Origin: Gautieria morchelliformis
Lineage: Eukaryota > Basidiomycota > Agaricomycetes > Gomphales > Gomphaceae
DNA: 64,000 nt
Direction of reading: 5' to 3'
Assembly: GCA_015179125.1 (NCBI GenBank)
Contig: WHVA01000014.1
Location: forward strand, 124,001-188,000
This document shows positions 23,040 to 34,360 of this stretch, piece by piece (the first letter of the stretch is position 1; the number at the start of each line of letters is the position of its first letter). The notes beneath the pieces were generated by a model. The model worked only from the letters and a program-made list of their open reading frames with translations. It was not told where the DNA came from and made no database searches. The position numbers were made by a program, and so were the translations under genes.

Positions 23040-24585
23040 TCAAGCTGCTTGCGGCTGTGTCGGCCTAGAAGAGGCTGATTTTCTAGCTGCCGCCACAACT
23101 TCTAATACGCCTTGGAGGCCAACTCTCCAGGCGGCAAGGCGCTTTTCTACAGTCTCCCACTCTTCTCTCCCAAATGAGCGCGACACTGACCGTGTGACAT
23201 GGAGCGTCTGATTCGGTTGCGAGAGCCTGCCAGAAAGCAATCGGGCGCGAATGACTGCCAACCGATCTAGTGGGCCAACTGGACACGACGTTGGTAACAG
23301 AGAACTCACCATCAATCACCCAGGATTCAACATGATCCATTTCAATTTTCAAAGCGGACGCAATTTCAGAATACGGTACATCCCGACCGATGTTCCCGGA
23401 ACAAAGGTCAGAAAGAACGAGCAAGCGGATTTTGCGCTCTAGTTGTGACACATCCAATTCTATTGAACAGTGCGTCAAGCGTACAATATGAACAAGTGTA
23501 TTGACACTATACCGTATTCGCCCAGAATTCCTTCATTTGTTTCCAACCATTTTCGATATTCCGAGATCCCATCTTGGAGAAGGATTTTAAGAAGTATAAA
23601 GAGTTGATGATCTTTTACGACCATAACTGAGTCGACCTTAAGGAGTGAATCGAAGTTGAAAACGGAAGGAAGCCTCAATGAAGTCGCGATAACTTTTAAG
23701 GCAGCGGCCTCGGCTTTGGAGGAAGTTGGCGGTATGGATCGAGCGTAGGAAACCAGATAAGTATACGAAGTTTCACTGGTTAACCGACCTTTAGTGGCAA
23801 CGCTTCCGAACGCATAAAGAGACGCACTCTTCGCCAACTCTCCCGAATGCATCTGAGATGCATTTGAGGAATTCGCTCTTCTCATCTACTGAGATATCCC
23901 ACTCGTCCAACCATTTTTCGACATCGGCCGGTTTGAGCTGAAGGACTTCCAGCTCTCCGTTTTCGGTGGCAAGATCCAGAAGTGCTCTGTAGGCACGTGG
24001 TCGCAGGGCTGAACGATTTGGGAGTGCATTGAAGAGATTTGAAAGACTGAAATCATTTGAGTGATTCAGGATAACAAAACAGAATGACACCTCACACCCG
24101 ATACTTTATTGTTGGCTGTTCGGTGGGAGCTGACGAGGTTATAGCACCAATCAAGGATGTCACTAATTGTGTAGACTCTTCCGAGTCTGGAGGATATAAT
24201 GCGAGGAGATGACAATAGACCAGATTGAAGAATCCCTCAACCTCTGGAATACATCATGGATATTGACCTCGATACAAGTGCTATAGACACACCTCTGTCG
24301 TTCCCTTCGCCAAGGTCTTTTATCTGGGACAGCACAAGTTTGAGAACATTTCGACGCTTCTCCTCATCCTCTGACAATGACGCCTGGCCCTCAGCAGGAG
24401 CAAGGGCGTCCTGGAAAGGTCGGAAAAACGTGGCACGACTCTCCTCGCTTTGCGGGCGCGCAAGATACTTGGCCAGTTCTTGGACCTGTGGAAATACAAG
24501 TTAACGACAAGATCCGACTGGATAAGACTGCAGAGACCTGTTCTTCAAAGGTCCCTTCTGCGAAGATGCTTAACGAGTCTGCCAT
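23040..24585 (-). CDS. EIF3M: Eukaryotic translation initiation factor 3 subunit M
   Basis: The start ATG at 24585 gives MADSLSIFAEGTFEEQ; a splice leads to LAKYLARPQSEESRATFF and the conserved SLSEDEEKRRNVLKLVLSQ. The middle exons contain SNLFNALPNRSALRPRAY and EWDISVDEKSEFLKCISDAF. The PCI domain follows with FNFDSLLKVDSVMVVKDHQL, ERKIRLLVLSDLC and the winged-helix part DVPYSEIASALKIEMDHVES. The C-terminal coil is REEWETVEKRLAAWRVGLQ, and the stop is at 23040. It belongs to the eIF3 complex, which loads the 40S subunit. Several introns of about 50 bp; inner exon borders are approximate. Confidence 0.88.
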
Positions 24586-24911
24586 AGTTGGACAAATTTA
24601 AAGTTCGGATGATTACTCAGCAACGCCGCCTTCTTTTAGTACACTTCTTTGGCATTCTCATGAGGTACTTATGTATACTTATCGTGTTGTACGTGCTGCT
24701 AACCTGGGAACCCCTATGATAGGGATGGGAATATCGTAGTGCGGTAGCAGTGCTTCTACCCATTGTATTATGACACTCTACCTCCCCATTTGCTCCCTTG
24801 GCACAGGGGGCCATCTGAGGCTACACGCACCTCATGGGTGTTTTATAAACATTGCTAATAAATACTGGATCTTGCGAAGGATGTGTTCGAACCCCTTGTT
24901 TCATCGGTTCG
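24586..24911. other. Divergent intergenic region, eIF3m / S53 protease
   Basis: 326 bp separating two genes transcribed away from each other, so it should contain both promoters. No clear TATA box or repeat was seen. Confidence 0.4.
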
Positions 24912-27583
24912 ATGCTCGCAAAGTGTCTTCTCGCGATCGTCCTCGTAGCGGTTTCCGTTCAAGCTTCTCCTGCGGCCGGTTGCAAGCATGCACTTAAAGG
25001 TACTCTCACTCTTTGTCACACGATGCTCCCGCCATTGATCCACGCCATCTAAAGAGACATTCACCCCGGCGAAGGAATGGGTAAAACAGCGACCCGCCCC
25101 TCCAGACCATGGTTTGACTTTGAGGATAAGCCTGAAGCAGCCTAACTTCAACAAGCTTGAGGAGCATCTTTACGCTGTGAGCGACCCCGAAAGCCCGCGT
25201 TACGGCCAGCACCTTTCTAAAGAGCAAGTACATGAACTGGTCGCCCCCAGTTCCCATGGACTCAGTGCTGTCAATGATTGGCTTGCGTCAATGGGTTTTG
25301 ACGTGAATGGACTCGTACGCTCGCCTTCGATGGATTGGCTGAAAATCGAGACTACGGTAAAGCTGGCTGAAGAGATGCTCAATACGGTAACTTCGCACCA
25401 TGCGCTGACCTTTCACAACCTTGACGTTCATGTCTAGACGTACCACGTCTGGGACAACATCAAGACTGGAGATACTCTCGTGCGCACCACAAGCTGGAGT
25501 GTTCCGGAGCACTTGCATGAACACATTGATCTCGTGCACCCCACTACGATGTTCCGTGGAGGTCTTCAGCGAAAGGCAGCAACATTCAGAAAACTCGACA
25601 CCGCTCCGGGGAAGGCTGCAGTCATGTCAATACCCGCTACCTCCCCTAGCGCGGTGGATCCGTCTTGCAACACGACGATAACTCCCACCTGTTTGCTGGA
25701 GCTGTACAACGCCACTCAGTATAAGGTTCAATCAGCCTTGAAGGGAAATAAGATTGCAATTTCCTCATACCTTGGTAATCTTGTCTTGCAATCGCCTCTC
25801 ATCCCATACTTAGATATTGTCAAGGACAATTCGCAAACATCAAGGACCTTCAGCTGTTCTATGAAGCACTCCGACCGGAAGCTGTGGGCTCCAATTTCAG
25901 AGTTGTGTCTATCAACGGTATTAATTTCTTTACTCGGTGTCTTGCTGCATCCATTTGATTGATTGCTCAGGCGGTCAGAACAGTCAGGTACCCTCCCAAG
26001 CCGGAGATGAGGCAAATCTTGACACTCAGGTGCGTTAATAACCCTTTGGTATTAAATCATATAGACAACGTAAGTGATCATGCAAATAGTACGCGTTTGG
26101 CTTGACGTTCCCGACGCCGGCTACTGTCTTCACCACGGCTGGCTCACCGCCCTTTATCCCTGACGATAACACGCCAACTAATTCTAACGAACCATATCTG
26201 AATGTATGTTTTCTTTTCTTCAAGCCACGGTCAATTGATATACAACGTTGAACAGTGGGTGGACTTTCTGCTTAATCAAACTAGCCTACCTCAGACGAGT
26301 ACGTTGTGCTTCAAACCGTATGGTTTCATGTACTTAACGCTCCTTGTTCAGTTTCTACCAGCTATGGCTCGTCACATTTCTCAGCGCTCGCTCGACAGCT
26401 GTTAACGTGACATTGGTTCATATAGGTGACGATGAGCAAACGGTGCCGCCGTCCTTTGCACAGACAGTATGCAACTCATTTGCACAGTTGGGTGAGTGAC
26501 ATTTGACCACCGAGTCTGATGATACATGTCGACCTCGTGATTAGGTGCAAGAGGCGTCACCTTGACGTTCAGTTCAGGTGATGGGGGTGTTGGCGACAAC
26601 GACCCAGTAGGCTCTCTCACCCTTTACTGAACTGCCCCCTTGTTCATGGCCTCTCAGGATCCATCTACGACTACCTGTATCGCAAACGACGGTACCAATC
26701 GGATTACGTTTTTGCCAGAGTTCCCGGCAAGTTGCCCTTTGTGAGTAACAATATGGACTATAGCATTCTAAGACGCTCACTATCGCCTTTCAACAGCGTG
26801 ACTTCGGTCGGTGGAACAGTTAACGTGAGTCGTTCTTCCCCCGAAGTCCCAGACCGGGAAATTGACGACGTGCATAGGTCCCCGAAGTGGCGGTTACCAG
26901 GTTCGGGAGTGGGGGTGGCTTTTCAAACTACGTGCGTTTGTCTTGACAGCTATTAACTCAATGTCAACCATTATTCTTATCTGCAATTATCCAAGTTCGC
27001 AAGACCGGCATATCAAGACGGGGCAGTATTGCCCTTCCTCCAATCTCTTGGAAGCACAAACCAGGGATTGTTTAATGCGTAAGTACTGACTTTGCGGATG
27101 TAGATAAGCCCTTCTTATACTTACGTCACTGCAACAGATCTGGTCGAGTGAGTGATTTTATCCAACTTACGTTTAGTGTTCAAACAATTGTCATAGGGTA
27201 TTCCCGACGTTTCAGCCCAGGGTGACAACTTCGAGATTTTCCTCCAGGGGCAGGCGATTTTGATTGGGGGAACTTCGGCGGCATCGCCTACCTTTGCTGG
27301 TATCGTAGCCCTTCTGAACGACGCTCGGATTGCCGCTGGGAAGCCGTCCCTCGGGTTCTTGAACCCCTTGATTTATTCGAAGGCAACGAAGGCTTTCAAT
27401 GACATCACTGTAGGCAGTAACCCTGGATGTGGTACACAAGGGTTTTCTTGCCGTGCTGGATGGGACGCTGGTAATCTCACACGCCTTACGTATGGAGTCA
27501 CATCACTCATTTATGTTTTGCTAGTAACTGGTTTGGGGACTCCCAATTTCGGTTTACTCGAGCAAATTGTGCTCCGCAATTAG
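24912..27583 (+). CDS. Secreted sedolisin-family (S53) serine peptidase, tripeptidyl-peptidase-like
   Basis: The ATG at 24912 opens a signal peptide (MLAKCLLAIVLVAVSVQASP). After a splice the pro-domain reads LTLRISLKQPNFNKLEEHLY and SPRYGQHLSKEQVHELVAPS. The catalytic Glu and Asp sit in EANLD (codons 26009-26011 and 26021-26023). The oxyanion Asp is in FSSGDGGVGDND (about 26565-26600). The catalytic Ser is in GGTSAASPTFAG (codon 27275-27277). LGFLNPLIYSK and GWDAG near the end fit the calcium site region. All catalytic residues are present, with about a dozen short introns. Secreted fungal S53 enzymes remove tripeptides or cut proteins at acid pH for nutrition. Inner exon borders were only partly resolved. 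Confidence 0.85.
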
Positions 27584-28245
27584 TCCGAAGTCCGAAGTTA
27601 TCTAGTTTTTATGGGGACGCCTCGGAACCAGTCACTATTATAGGTCGACTAACGAATCTATCCCGGTTCTTCTTGCACATTCAGTCTGTTAGACATATTT
27701 GCAAGTGTGTGGTTTCATTCCAGTTCATTACATGCCAAGCAGTCGAATACTGTTTAACATTGGTGATGTGTGACATTTCCCACTCTCATGATGTATACTG
27801 GGGAAGCTGTTCATGCAATAGCACCCGGTCATAATGGTGACGTCCGTGTGATAACTTCAGATAGTCTGAGAATCCATATGTCGAAGGAAGTCTTAGTCCA
27901 ATTCTCAGGAGTACTGTATCGTGTTCGGGTCCCTTTCCATAACGAGCTAGTAACCGTCTCACCCAAAGGTATGGACGCCTTCGCAAGTCTAGACAATTAC
28001 ATAGGGTGAGTTCCTGCTAGGTACGATATGCCAGATAATGCTGCAATTCAAACATAGTTAATATAACATTAACAGCATGGCCGAGATAAGCGGCGCCATC
28101 CAATAGGCCTCAAAAAGATTCGCCACACTTCAATACACGTATGTTGCTCAGCATGGATCGCCAGACCATGAAAGCTGAACGGCAGGGTTACAATAACAAT
28201 GATAAGTCGTACAATGATTCCGTCTGGTCTCTCCGCCAGCTGATG
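27584..28245. other. Intergenic region between convergent genes
   Basis: About 660 bp between the stops of the S53 protease and the Tls1-family gene. An open frame at 27770-28009 (plus) matches no family. Nothing else was recognised. Confidence 0.4.
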
Positions 28246-29430
28246 TTATTTACGCATCCTCTTTTTAAAGCGTTCCATGACCTGGGGGAATAAACCAATC
28301 ATTACACATATCAGTGCGGTTAGCACAACTCACCATATCGTCCGTCGCCATCTGGTTCCGTCCTTCACTGTACGGCCGTCGAGGGTCTGGTTCTGGGGAC
28401 AAACCCATTGCCTCCAGCTTTGCACGTCGAAGAGCCTCAGCATCAGACTGCTGAGAAGAATGAGGCCGATAGACTAAGAATGAATATTATGCAATGTTTG
28501 GCATGTTAACCACGATCATACTCACATCGAGAAGCAGCCAAATGCTCCTCGTCCTTTCGAACGACACTAACCTCCTTCTTTCCATCCCTTCTATCTTCCG
28601 CAACTTGTCGCTTTGCCTTCTCCGTTTCTTCGATATTCTTCAGACGGGTACTGGCCATGCGTGACGTGAACATATGAACGTCGACAAGCTTTGGGACTTA
28701 CTCCATGCCCAAATCTACTTCGGGGATCGCAGTCAACATAGCAAGGCTATTAGTGACGTTGCCCTCTTCTTCAGCAGATTTCCGGCCATTGAATCGGTCG
28801 GTAATGTGGTAAAGCTCCTCGTATGGGTCGCGGGGACCTTCGTCCTTCTTTGGTATTGTGGCCGTATCACCCTTTCTTTTTCGGATGTTCTCTTCTATGT
28901 AAGCCATCCTAAGATACTGAATTGTTATTATATCGGCAGCATATAATCTTCTAAGAGGACATACATATGCTTGTCTACGTCCAGAGCGTTTGTCTGCTGA
29001 GTAAAATTGTTGGCTCTAACAGACCTCCTTGCTTTAGCTTCTTCATCCGAACCGCTGCATAAGAATTACCGGTCAGATTGATACATACAAAGTCAAACGA
29101 ATTACATACTCATCATCATCTGCATGTACTCTGCCCTTCACGTCTAACCCGCCTTGCAGCTCTTCTTCGGGTTTGGCTCGTTTCCGCTTCTTTCCTTCGC
29201 CTTGGTTAAGCATATAAATGTCAATCCCTTGTCGTGCGCGTTTCAGTTTGCGAAGTGCTAAGAGATCCTCAGGTCTAAATGGGGAATCGTGAACGTCTTA
29301 CTCGCCCACATATTTCTGATGCTCACGAGAGCCTAACATCTGCATCCCCATCCGAATCATTCTGAACATCTGGCACATCCTCTTCAATATCTCTTCGACG
29401 TGGATTTGGTCTGGTGCGCCTTTTGATCAT
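28246..29430 (-). CDS. Tls1/HCA59 (C9orf78) family protein, splicing-linked
   Basis: Start ATG 29430 gives MIKRRTRPNPRRRDIEED. Later exons give LRKLKRARQGIDIYMLNQGEGKK, the HCA59-domain core GGLDVKGRVHADDD, AYIEENIRKRKGD and PYEELYHITDRF, then EVDLGME, TRLKNIEETEKAKRQVAEDR and DAEALRRAKLEAMGL. The last exon reads VMERFKKRMRK and stops at 28246. These match the hepatocellular-carcinoma-antigen-59 family (human C9orf78, fission yeast Tls1), nuclear proteins associated with the spliceosome; Tls1 affects splicing of shelterin and heterochromatin factors. Strongly charged and largely helical, with many introns of about 50 bp. Confidence 0.87.
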
Positions 29431-29581
29431 TGCTTTAAGTAGACTGCAGTTTATAAGTCACGTGCAGGACTATTGTCACACGATTACATAATACATATCC
29501 TGTTCGTCACACAAACCACAGAAAAAATGAGTCGCAGTGATGTTCAGATTACTTGCCCCCCACGCGCTTCTTTCGGATAGC

Positions 29582-29589
29582 GGTACAGT
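29582..29589. repeat. Left 8-bp target-site duplication of the hAT-like element (GGTACAGT)
   Basis: GGTACAGT immediately before TAGTGTCATGGGCA is repeated exactly after the element's right end at 30927-30934. Eight-base duplications are characteristic of hAT transposition. Confidence 0.85.
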
Positions 29590-30926
29590 TAGTGTCATGG
29601 GCAGAATGAAATTTATTCTGCCAATTGCCGGCAATGGCAGAAATGGCAAAAGGGGTATTCTGCCGAGTGTGGCAGAATACGGCAGAAAGTTTTTCATGCT
29701 AATTTTACATGGTAAACCATTAGGAGACACCAGCCGCACTTATTACTGCCTCTGGATCCCACTCAGATGCTGACCCATCCCTACTTCAGTGCATATGAAT
29801 ATCTTCTTTGTATGCCTGTGGTGCTTGGCCTTGATCAACACCGTTGAGTGCTTCAAGATCATATACCTGCGCCGCTGTAATCTCATTCCTGTCCAGCTCA
29901 GGATCAATGATTGACAATCCAGCACCTTGCCTCTCTAATTCACCAAAACCGGCCTCAATTTCATCCAGCAGAATAGAGTCAGGGCCTTCCAGAGGTGCAG
30001 TCCAGTCCACTGCTGTTACAAACATGCCAAAGATAGTTCTGGTCACGATGCTCCACAAGTGCTGCATCGCTGGGGCAGTGATTGCATCGCCATTTCCACC
30101 AATTAGAGTTATTGGAAAGTTTTTCAACCTGAGTGAAGTTCCTCTCAACCAAACCATTGGCACTGCAACCCTTTGGCTTTTGCTTAGGCTTCAAAAGTCC
30201 TCCGCGTACTGGCGAAGACATGGAAAAGGGCACAATTCAAGCTAGCATGATTTATATTACATCAGACTAGTCAATACACTGAGCTTACTTAATTGAGAGT
30301 TGTGTTTTCCATTTCCAGTTCCGACACCACACCCAGTTCCGACTCCATTTCCGACTCCGCTTCCAGTTCCGATTCCATTTCCGCCTCCGCTTTCGGAAAT
30401 GATTCCGCTTCTGGGAGAACTTCCACCAGTTCTGTTCGCCTTGCCAGTTCCACTCCAATTTCCGACTTCCACTCTCGGAACAGTGTCGGAAATCAAGCGA
30501 CTCGCGTAATAGGTGGCATCAAGGGTTGATCAAGGGTCAGGGAGGTCAGGAGGATGCAGGGCTGATGGCGGGTGCCAAGTGTTGTCCCTGGCTGCGCAGC
30601 GTAGTATAATACGGGCTCGCTGACATTGGGGGTCCTTAGACTTCTCTTTGGATTTCCCCTTGTCAGGTGAGAATCCCCTCTCTTGTATACTCTGTTCATT
30701 TATACATACTTTGGATTTCCCCGTCGCTCCCAAACACATTTATGCCCGCATATTTGATAGTACACTCTGGCAGTCAATTCACATAGCCTAAACAGAGCCT
30801 AGAGTAAGCTATTCTTATTTCTGCCATATTCTGCCAACACTATTCTGGAGACCTGCCATCTGCCATGGCAATTGCCGGTCGGCAGAATGGCACGGCAGAG
30901 TGTGGCAGGAGTTGCCAACAACACTA
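29590..30926. mobile_element. hAT-like DNA transposon, 1337 bp, non-autonomous
   Basis: The ends are imperfect inverted repeats: left TAGTGTCATGGGCA, right (reverse complement) TAGTGTTGTTGGCA, 11 of 14 matching. They are flanked by a perfect 8-bp duplication. Subterminal regions on both sides are full of GGCAGAAT/TTCTGCC-type motifs, as hAT transposases often bind. Inside lie a 125-codon minus-strand open frame (30163-29786) without a recognisable DDE or BED domain and a tract of TTCCGACTCC-like repeats (about 30305-30480). It is probably a deletion derivative mobilised from elsewhere. Confidence 0.75.
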
Positions 30927-30934
30927 GGTACAGT
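30927..30934. repeat. Right 8-bp target-site duplication of the hAT-like element (GGTACAGT)
   Basis: Exact copy of 29582-29589. Its last three bases (AGT) are also the first bases of the terminal inverted repeat of the next element, so the hAT inserted exactly at that element's border. Confidence 0.85.
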
Positions 30935-31154
30935 GCGCGGATTCGTCGCGCTTCAATTTTAGGTGCATAATCTTGGGCATCACCCGAGGTCACATGACTC
31001 ATCAGATTTCGTCACTTGCAACTTACTTATACAAGCATCCCGCTCACTGATTGTCAGTGATAACGAGACAATGTAAGTAGCTAGTAGGTCTGTATACTAC
31101 CTTCAGGGCCGTCTTCGGTGAAGACAAATACTAGTCTCAACTGCTTGCGGCCTC
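30932..31154 (+). repeat. Left terminal repeat, first tandem copy
   Basis: A 223-bp segment from AGTGCGCGG to TTGCGGCCTC, repeated almost exactly immediately downstream. Differences are few, for example an extra AT near 31321. It is the element's terminal inverted repeat plus subterminal sequence. Confidence 0.85.
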
Positions 31155-31377
31155 AGTGCGCGGATTCGTCGCGCTTCAATTTTAGGTGCATATCTCGGGC
31201 ATCACCCGAGGTCACATGACTCGTCAGATTTCGCCACTTGCAACTTACTTATACAAGCATCCCGCTCACTGATTGTCAGTGATAACGAGACAATGTAAGT
31301 AGCTAGTAGGTCTGTATACTATACCTTCAGGGCCGTCTTCGGTGAAGACAAATACTAGTCTCAACTGCTTGCGGCCT
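31155..31377 (+). repeat. Left terminal repeat, second tandem copy
   Basis: Second copy of the 223-bp unit, leading directly into the alpha-kinase-like coding region. Having two tandem left ends suggests aberrant transposition, slippage or unequal exchange. Confidence 0.85.
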
Positions 31378-31383
31378 ACCCCA

Positions 31384-32393
31384 AACGCAATCGCGGCAAT
31401 TATAACACCGGAGTACCTTCTTCCCGCTTCTGAAGCTTTCTAGCTGGCTAGTCACTGCTGAGGCAACCCTGACAGTTCTGTATGGTTTAAAATGCGCTGC
31501 AAGGAATGCCCACATCACACAGTCCGGTGTTTTCCAATGGTTCAAAACGTTCAGGGGATCAAAAGATGCCATACACGAATACCCTGTATATAATGAGTTG
31601 CTGTTTGAGCTGGCTTGTGTCCAAAGGCTTGCATCATTTACTGAGGAGTTTTTTGAGGAAGTACGGGGACAAGGCATCGAAGTAGAAGGTAATTAATTGA
31701 TATTTCAGTAGCTCATGATCATTGTCAGCTTTTACTGTCACAGAGGCTTTCATTATCCAAGTTGTTCAAGAGACGGCTGAAGACATCAATCGTGCCTACC
31801 TTGTTGAGCCCTTACGGTCTTCAACTGCTACAATTAAGTTTTCAGGTACACTGACGAACCGAGTGGCATCTGGGAGACGGGCAGCAGGGGTAGGTGCCTT
31901 TGCACATTGAGTACTTGAACGTATGGGGTGCAAATTCTTGTTTGTAGATCTGCAAAGTCAGCTTTGCTATGGTCTCCTCTGCAATAAAACTGACTAACCT
32001 CACAAACAGGCAATATCAATGTTGTGAATCAGGTGGCCACATTAACATTATTTGATCCTCAGCCCCACAGTGTAACTGCGTAAGTAACTCATTACCGTAC
32101 TTACCAATGCTAACTCAGACTGGCAACTATGCAGCAAATCGGGGAGTGGTGATCATGGCCCTGAAGGTATACAAGCTTTTATAGACAGCCATTGCTGCAC
32201 AGCAGTCTGCCACTTGATGCAACTTCTCCCGGTGGAAGACGTGAATGAAACATTTACACGGGTCCTTGAAGATAACCAGGCCGAAGAGGTGGTGCAGCTG
32301 GATATGCCTCTTGAACTGGGTAAATTTGTGGAGGATCGATACCTTCAAGGTGATGAAGGCCTTCAAAGCCCCCCAATCATCAAGCTTGCGTAG
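31384..32393 (+). pseudogene. Alpha-kinase (MHCK/EF2K)-like protein with an internal stop, transposon cargo
   Basis: Four exons join in frame: to 31688, 31744-31956, 32010-32079 and 32135-32393, all with proper GT-AG junctions. They read TLTVLYGLKCAARNA (N-lobe-like, with a Lys), GVFQWFKTFRGSKDAIHEY, LLFELACVQRLASFTEEFF, IIQVVQETAEDINRAYLVEP, GAFAH, FLFVDLQ, TLFDPQPHS, then SGSGDHGPEGIQAFIDSHCC and TAVCHLM. The last part fits the alpha-kinase closing pattern (Gly-rich GxGxxG, then H-C-x3-C zinc site), and F.DLQ fits the catalytic Asp motif. A TGA at 31908-31910 breaks the frame just after GAFAH, so the copy is inactive, read through, or carries a sequencing error. The 5' end is unresolved. 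Confidence 0.6.
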
Positions 32394-32668
32394 GCTTTGT
32401 CTGCAAGCAGAAATAGCTTTACTTGTTACACAATATGCCTTACTCCAACTGCTTCAAAAACCTTATTTATTTGTCCATGTGATCACTCACATACGCAGAC
32501 GACGGATCAGTGCTAGCACTGTTGCAAACACGTCCCATGTTGTAGCTAGTGTGGCTTCAGGGGACCCCAGATTGATCCATGCATGGTCTGCCTCCACCTG
32601 AAACTCACAAGAAATAAAATGAAAGGCTCTCTCTCACGTCCCTCCTCACCTCCAAGTGCCTCCCTAAA

Positions 32669-34089
32669 TCATGTCACCATGCCAGGATCCACACGCACAG
32701 AGTAGTCATGTGCATCAGGTTGTGCACTTGTAGGAATATGGAATGCCTGACGTGGTGTAACACCAGAGGCACCGTTTTTACCTTTTTGCTTGCGAATCCT
32801 ATGTGAGTTCCAGTAGTCACGATATAGATCAAGCTGCTCTTGAACAAGGGGCGGCAAGAGCCAATAAAAAACTTCACTAAATTCACAAATAAGTACGGCT
32901 CGGGATATGTTCTAATTGTCTCACATTTTCAATTCATCATTAGGATTGAAGGATCCACTGTCACGTCCAGCTAAAAGAACGTGGCGAAGAGTGTGGCCTT
33001 CACCATTCCGTTTCCAGTGCCAGAATCCTTCGATTGGTGTGTTGCGAGTGCTGGGCAACTGTATGGCTGGTGGCCATTTATCAAGTAGATACTCAGGTGC
33101 CGCTTGAAGCCTATTTGTATGCATGACCATATAGACTCATTGAAATAGATATGTTATGTACTCACCTCAAGCTCTCTTGAATACGACACATTTCCCCCGT
33201 TTCACTTCCCTTGTCCGTGATATCCTGGAGTCCAATGCGGTCTTACATGGCAATTGCTGTAGTTTATAACTATCTAAGGGACTAAACATTACTTACAGTC
33301 ATGCACCTCAATCAAATCCAGTTTGTAGTGCGTGATTGCTTGTTCAAGGCAAACATTCAGCATTGTGACGAGGCCAAGTATATAGTTGGAAAATTGATCC
33401 TTACTTCCATAGATAGGTAAACCTACCCCTCCCATTTCAAGTGCCTGACTACCGAGTTTCTCATGTCCGTCATGATTGAGTTTGTGCCATGGGCCGAAAG
33501 TTCACAGTGGAGCGCGAGTTATCTCTTTTTGAGCTCCCGGAAAACGTTTCTCGAACTCAGGGTCAAAGTGATCATGAAGAATCTGGCGACATTCATCTCT
33601 GTTTGACAGAATTAGAGACTATGAAGCATAACCAAAAACAACTTTTGCGTACCGTGATAAGTACGTGTCCTCGTTTGCAAGTCTCCCTCGGGTCTGTTCT
33701 ACTCCCCATAGACCTGCCACATCATGCTCCTTCATGTTAGAACAGCTTGCACCTTCTCTTCAGGTGCCAACGCATTGTTCCGCATAGTAGGGATATTGAG
33801 CCGGCGCTGAAGTTTGTATAAGGTTGTTTCTCTACAAAGCACTTGTTCTGAAATCTTCACAGGAAAATAAATTGTTGACATACCCTATAACTATATTGAA
33901 CTCCTCTTTGAGGCGCTCCAGTTGCTGCGGCGCTGTCAACCTCTTGCGGGTGTACTGTTTAAATGAGGCTGTAAGAATGCCATCCTCTGGATCTAGATAA
34001 GAAAATATGTGAGTTATCTTTGCCGCACTCAAAAAATAAAACATACAGTTTTTTGGACCATACTGGTTTGTGCCTTCGACATTTGGCAT
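32669..34089 (-). CDS. Integrase-core (rve/DDE-like) transposon protein
   Basis: The probable ATG at 34089 gives MPNVEGTNQYGPKN; exon pieces continue LDPEDGILTASFKQYTRKRL and LERLKEEFNIVIGYV. They continue with LNVCLEQAITHYKLDLIEVHD, then DITDKGSETGEMCRIQESL and RNTPIEGFWHWKRNGEGH. LVQEQLDLYRDYWNSHRIRK and GVTPRQAF close the domain near 32669. The DKGSE and RNTPIEGFW blocks match the second Asp and the Glu helix of fungal integrase-core proteins, and the final block matches their conserved C-terminal helix. These proteins are related to retroviral and IS3-type integrases and are expected to catalyse strand transfer. Some exon joins, particularly 33300-33850, were not fully resolved, so integrity is unproven. 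Confidence 0.6.
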
Positions 34090-34146
34090 AGCGACCGTGT
34101 ACGTCTGGTCGATCAATTCGAGGATTAGCGCCCAAATAACAAGAGA

Positions 34147-34360
34147 GTGTCGAGATGATAGTACTTTTCTTTACCGAAGACGGCCCTGAAGGTAGTATAC
34201 AGACCTACTAGCTACTTACGTTGTCTCGTTATCACTGACAATCAGTGAGCAGGATGCTTGTATAAGTAAGTTGCAAGTGGCGAAATCTGACGAGTCATGT
34301 GACCTCGGGTGATGCCTGAGATTATGCACCTAAAATTGAAGCGCAACGAATCCGCGCACT
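34147..34360 (-). repeat. Right terminal inverted repeat of the two-gene transposon
   Basis: This is the reverse complement of the left repeats with scattered changes, for example GATGCCTGAG versus the left copy. It ends exactly at CGCGCACT. Confidence 0.8.

Larger units (their letters stand above)
30932..34360. mobile_element. Two-gene DNA transposon with about 210-bp inverted repeats (integrase core plus alpha-kinase-like ORF)
   Basis: The left terminus begins AGTGCGCGGATTCGTCGCG, and the right terminus (34360 backwards) begins AGTGCGCGGATTCGTTGCG. Similarity continues for roughly 210 bp on each side (right repeat about 34147-34360). The left repeat is present twice in tandem (30932-31154 and 31155-31377). 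Between them lie two convergent multi-exon genes: an alpha-kinase-like gene on plus and an integrase-core gene on minus. Restoring the host site without the hAT, the 13 bases beside the left end (CGGATAGCGGTAC) match 10 of 13 beside the right end (CTAATAGCGGTGC), a possible old target duplication. The superfamily is not certain; IS3EU/Ginger-like integrase-type transposons are candidates. Confidence 0.65.

Noticed and set aside
22622-23068. Plus-strand 148-codon ORF
   Set aside because: No recognisable motif, begins in an intergenic region between convergent genes and overlaps the eIF3m stop.
30293-30529. Ser/Thr-rich and Gly-rich ORFs on both strands
   Set aside because: They are translations of a TTCCGACTCC-type simple repeat inside the hAT-like element.
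31080-31120. CRISPR-like or short tandem array at the duplicated repeats
   Set aside because: Only two 223-bp copies that match a transposon's inverted repeat; no spacers.
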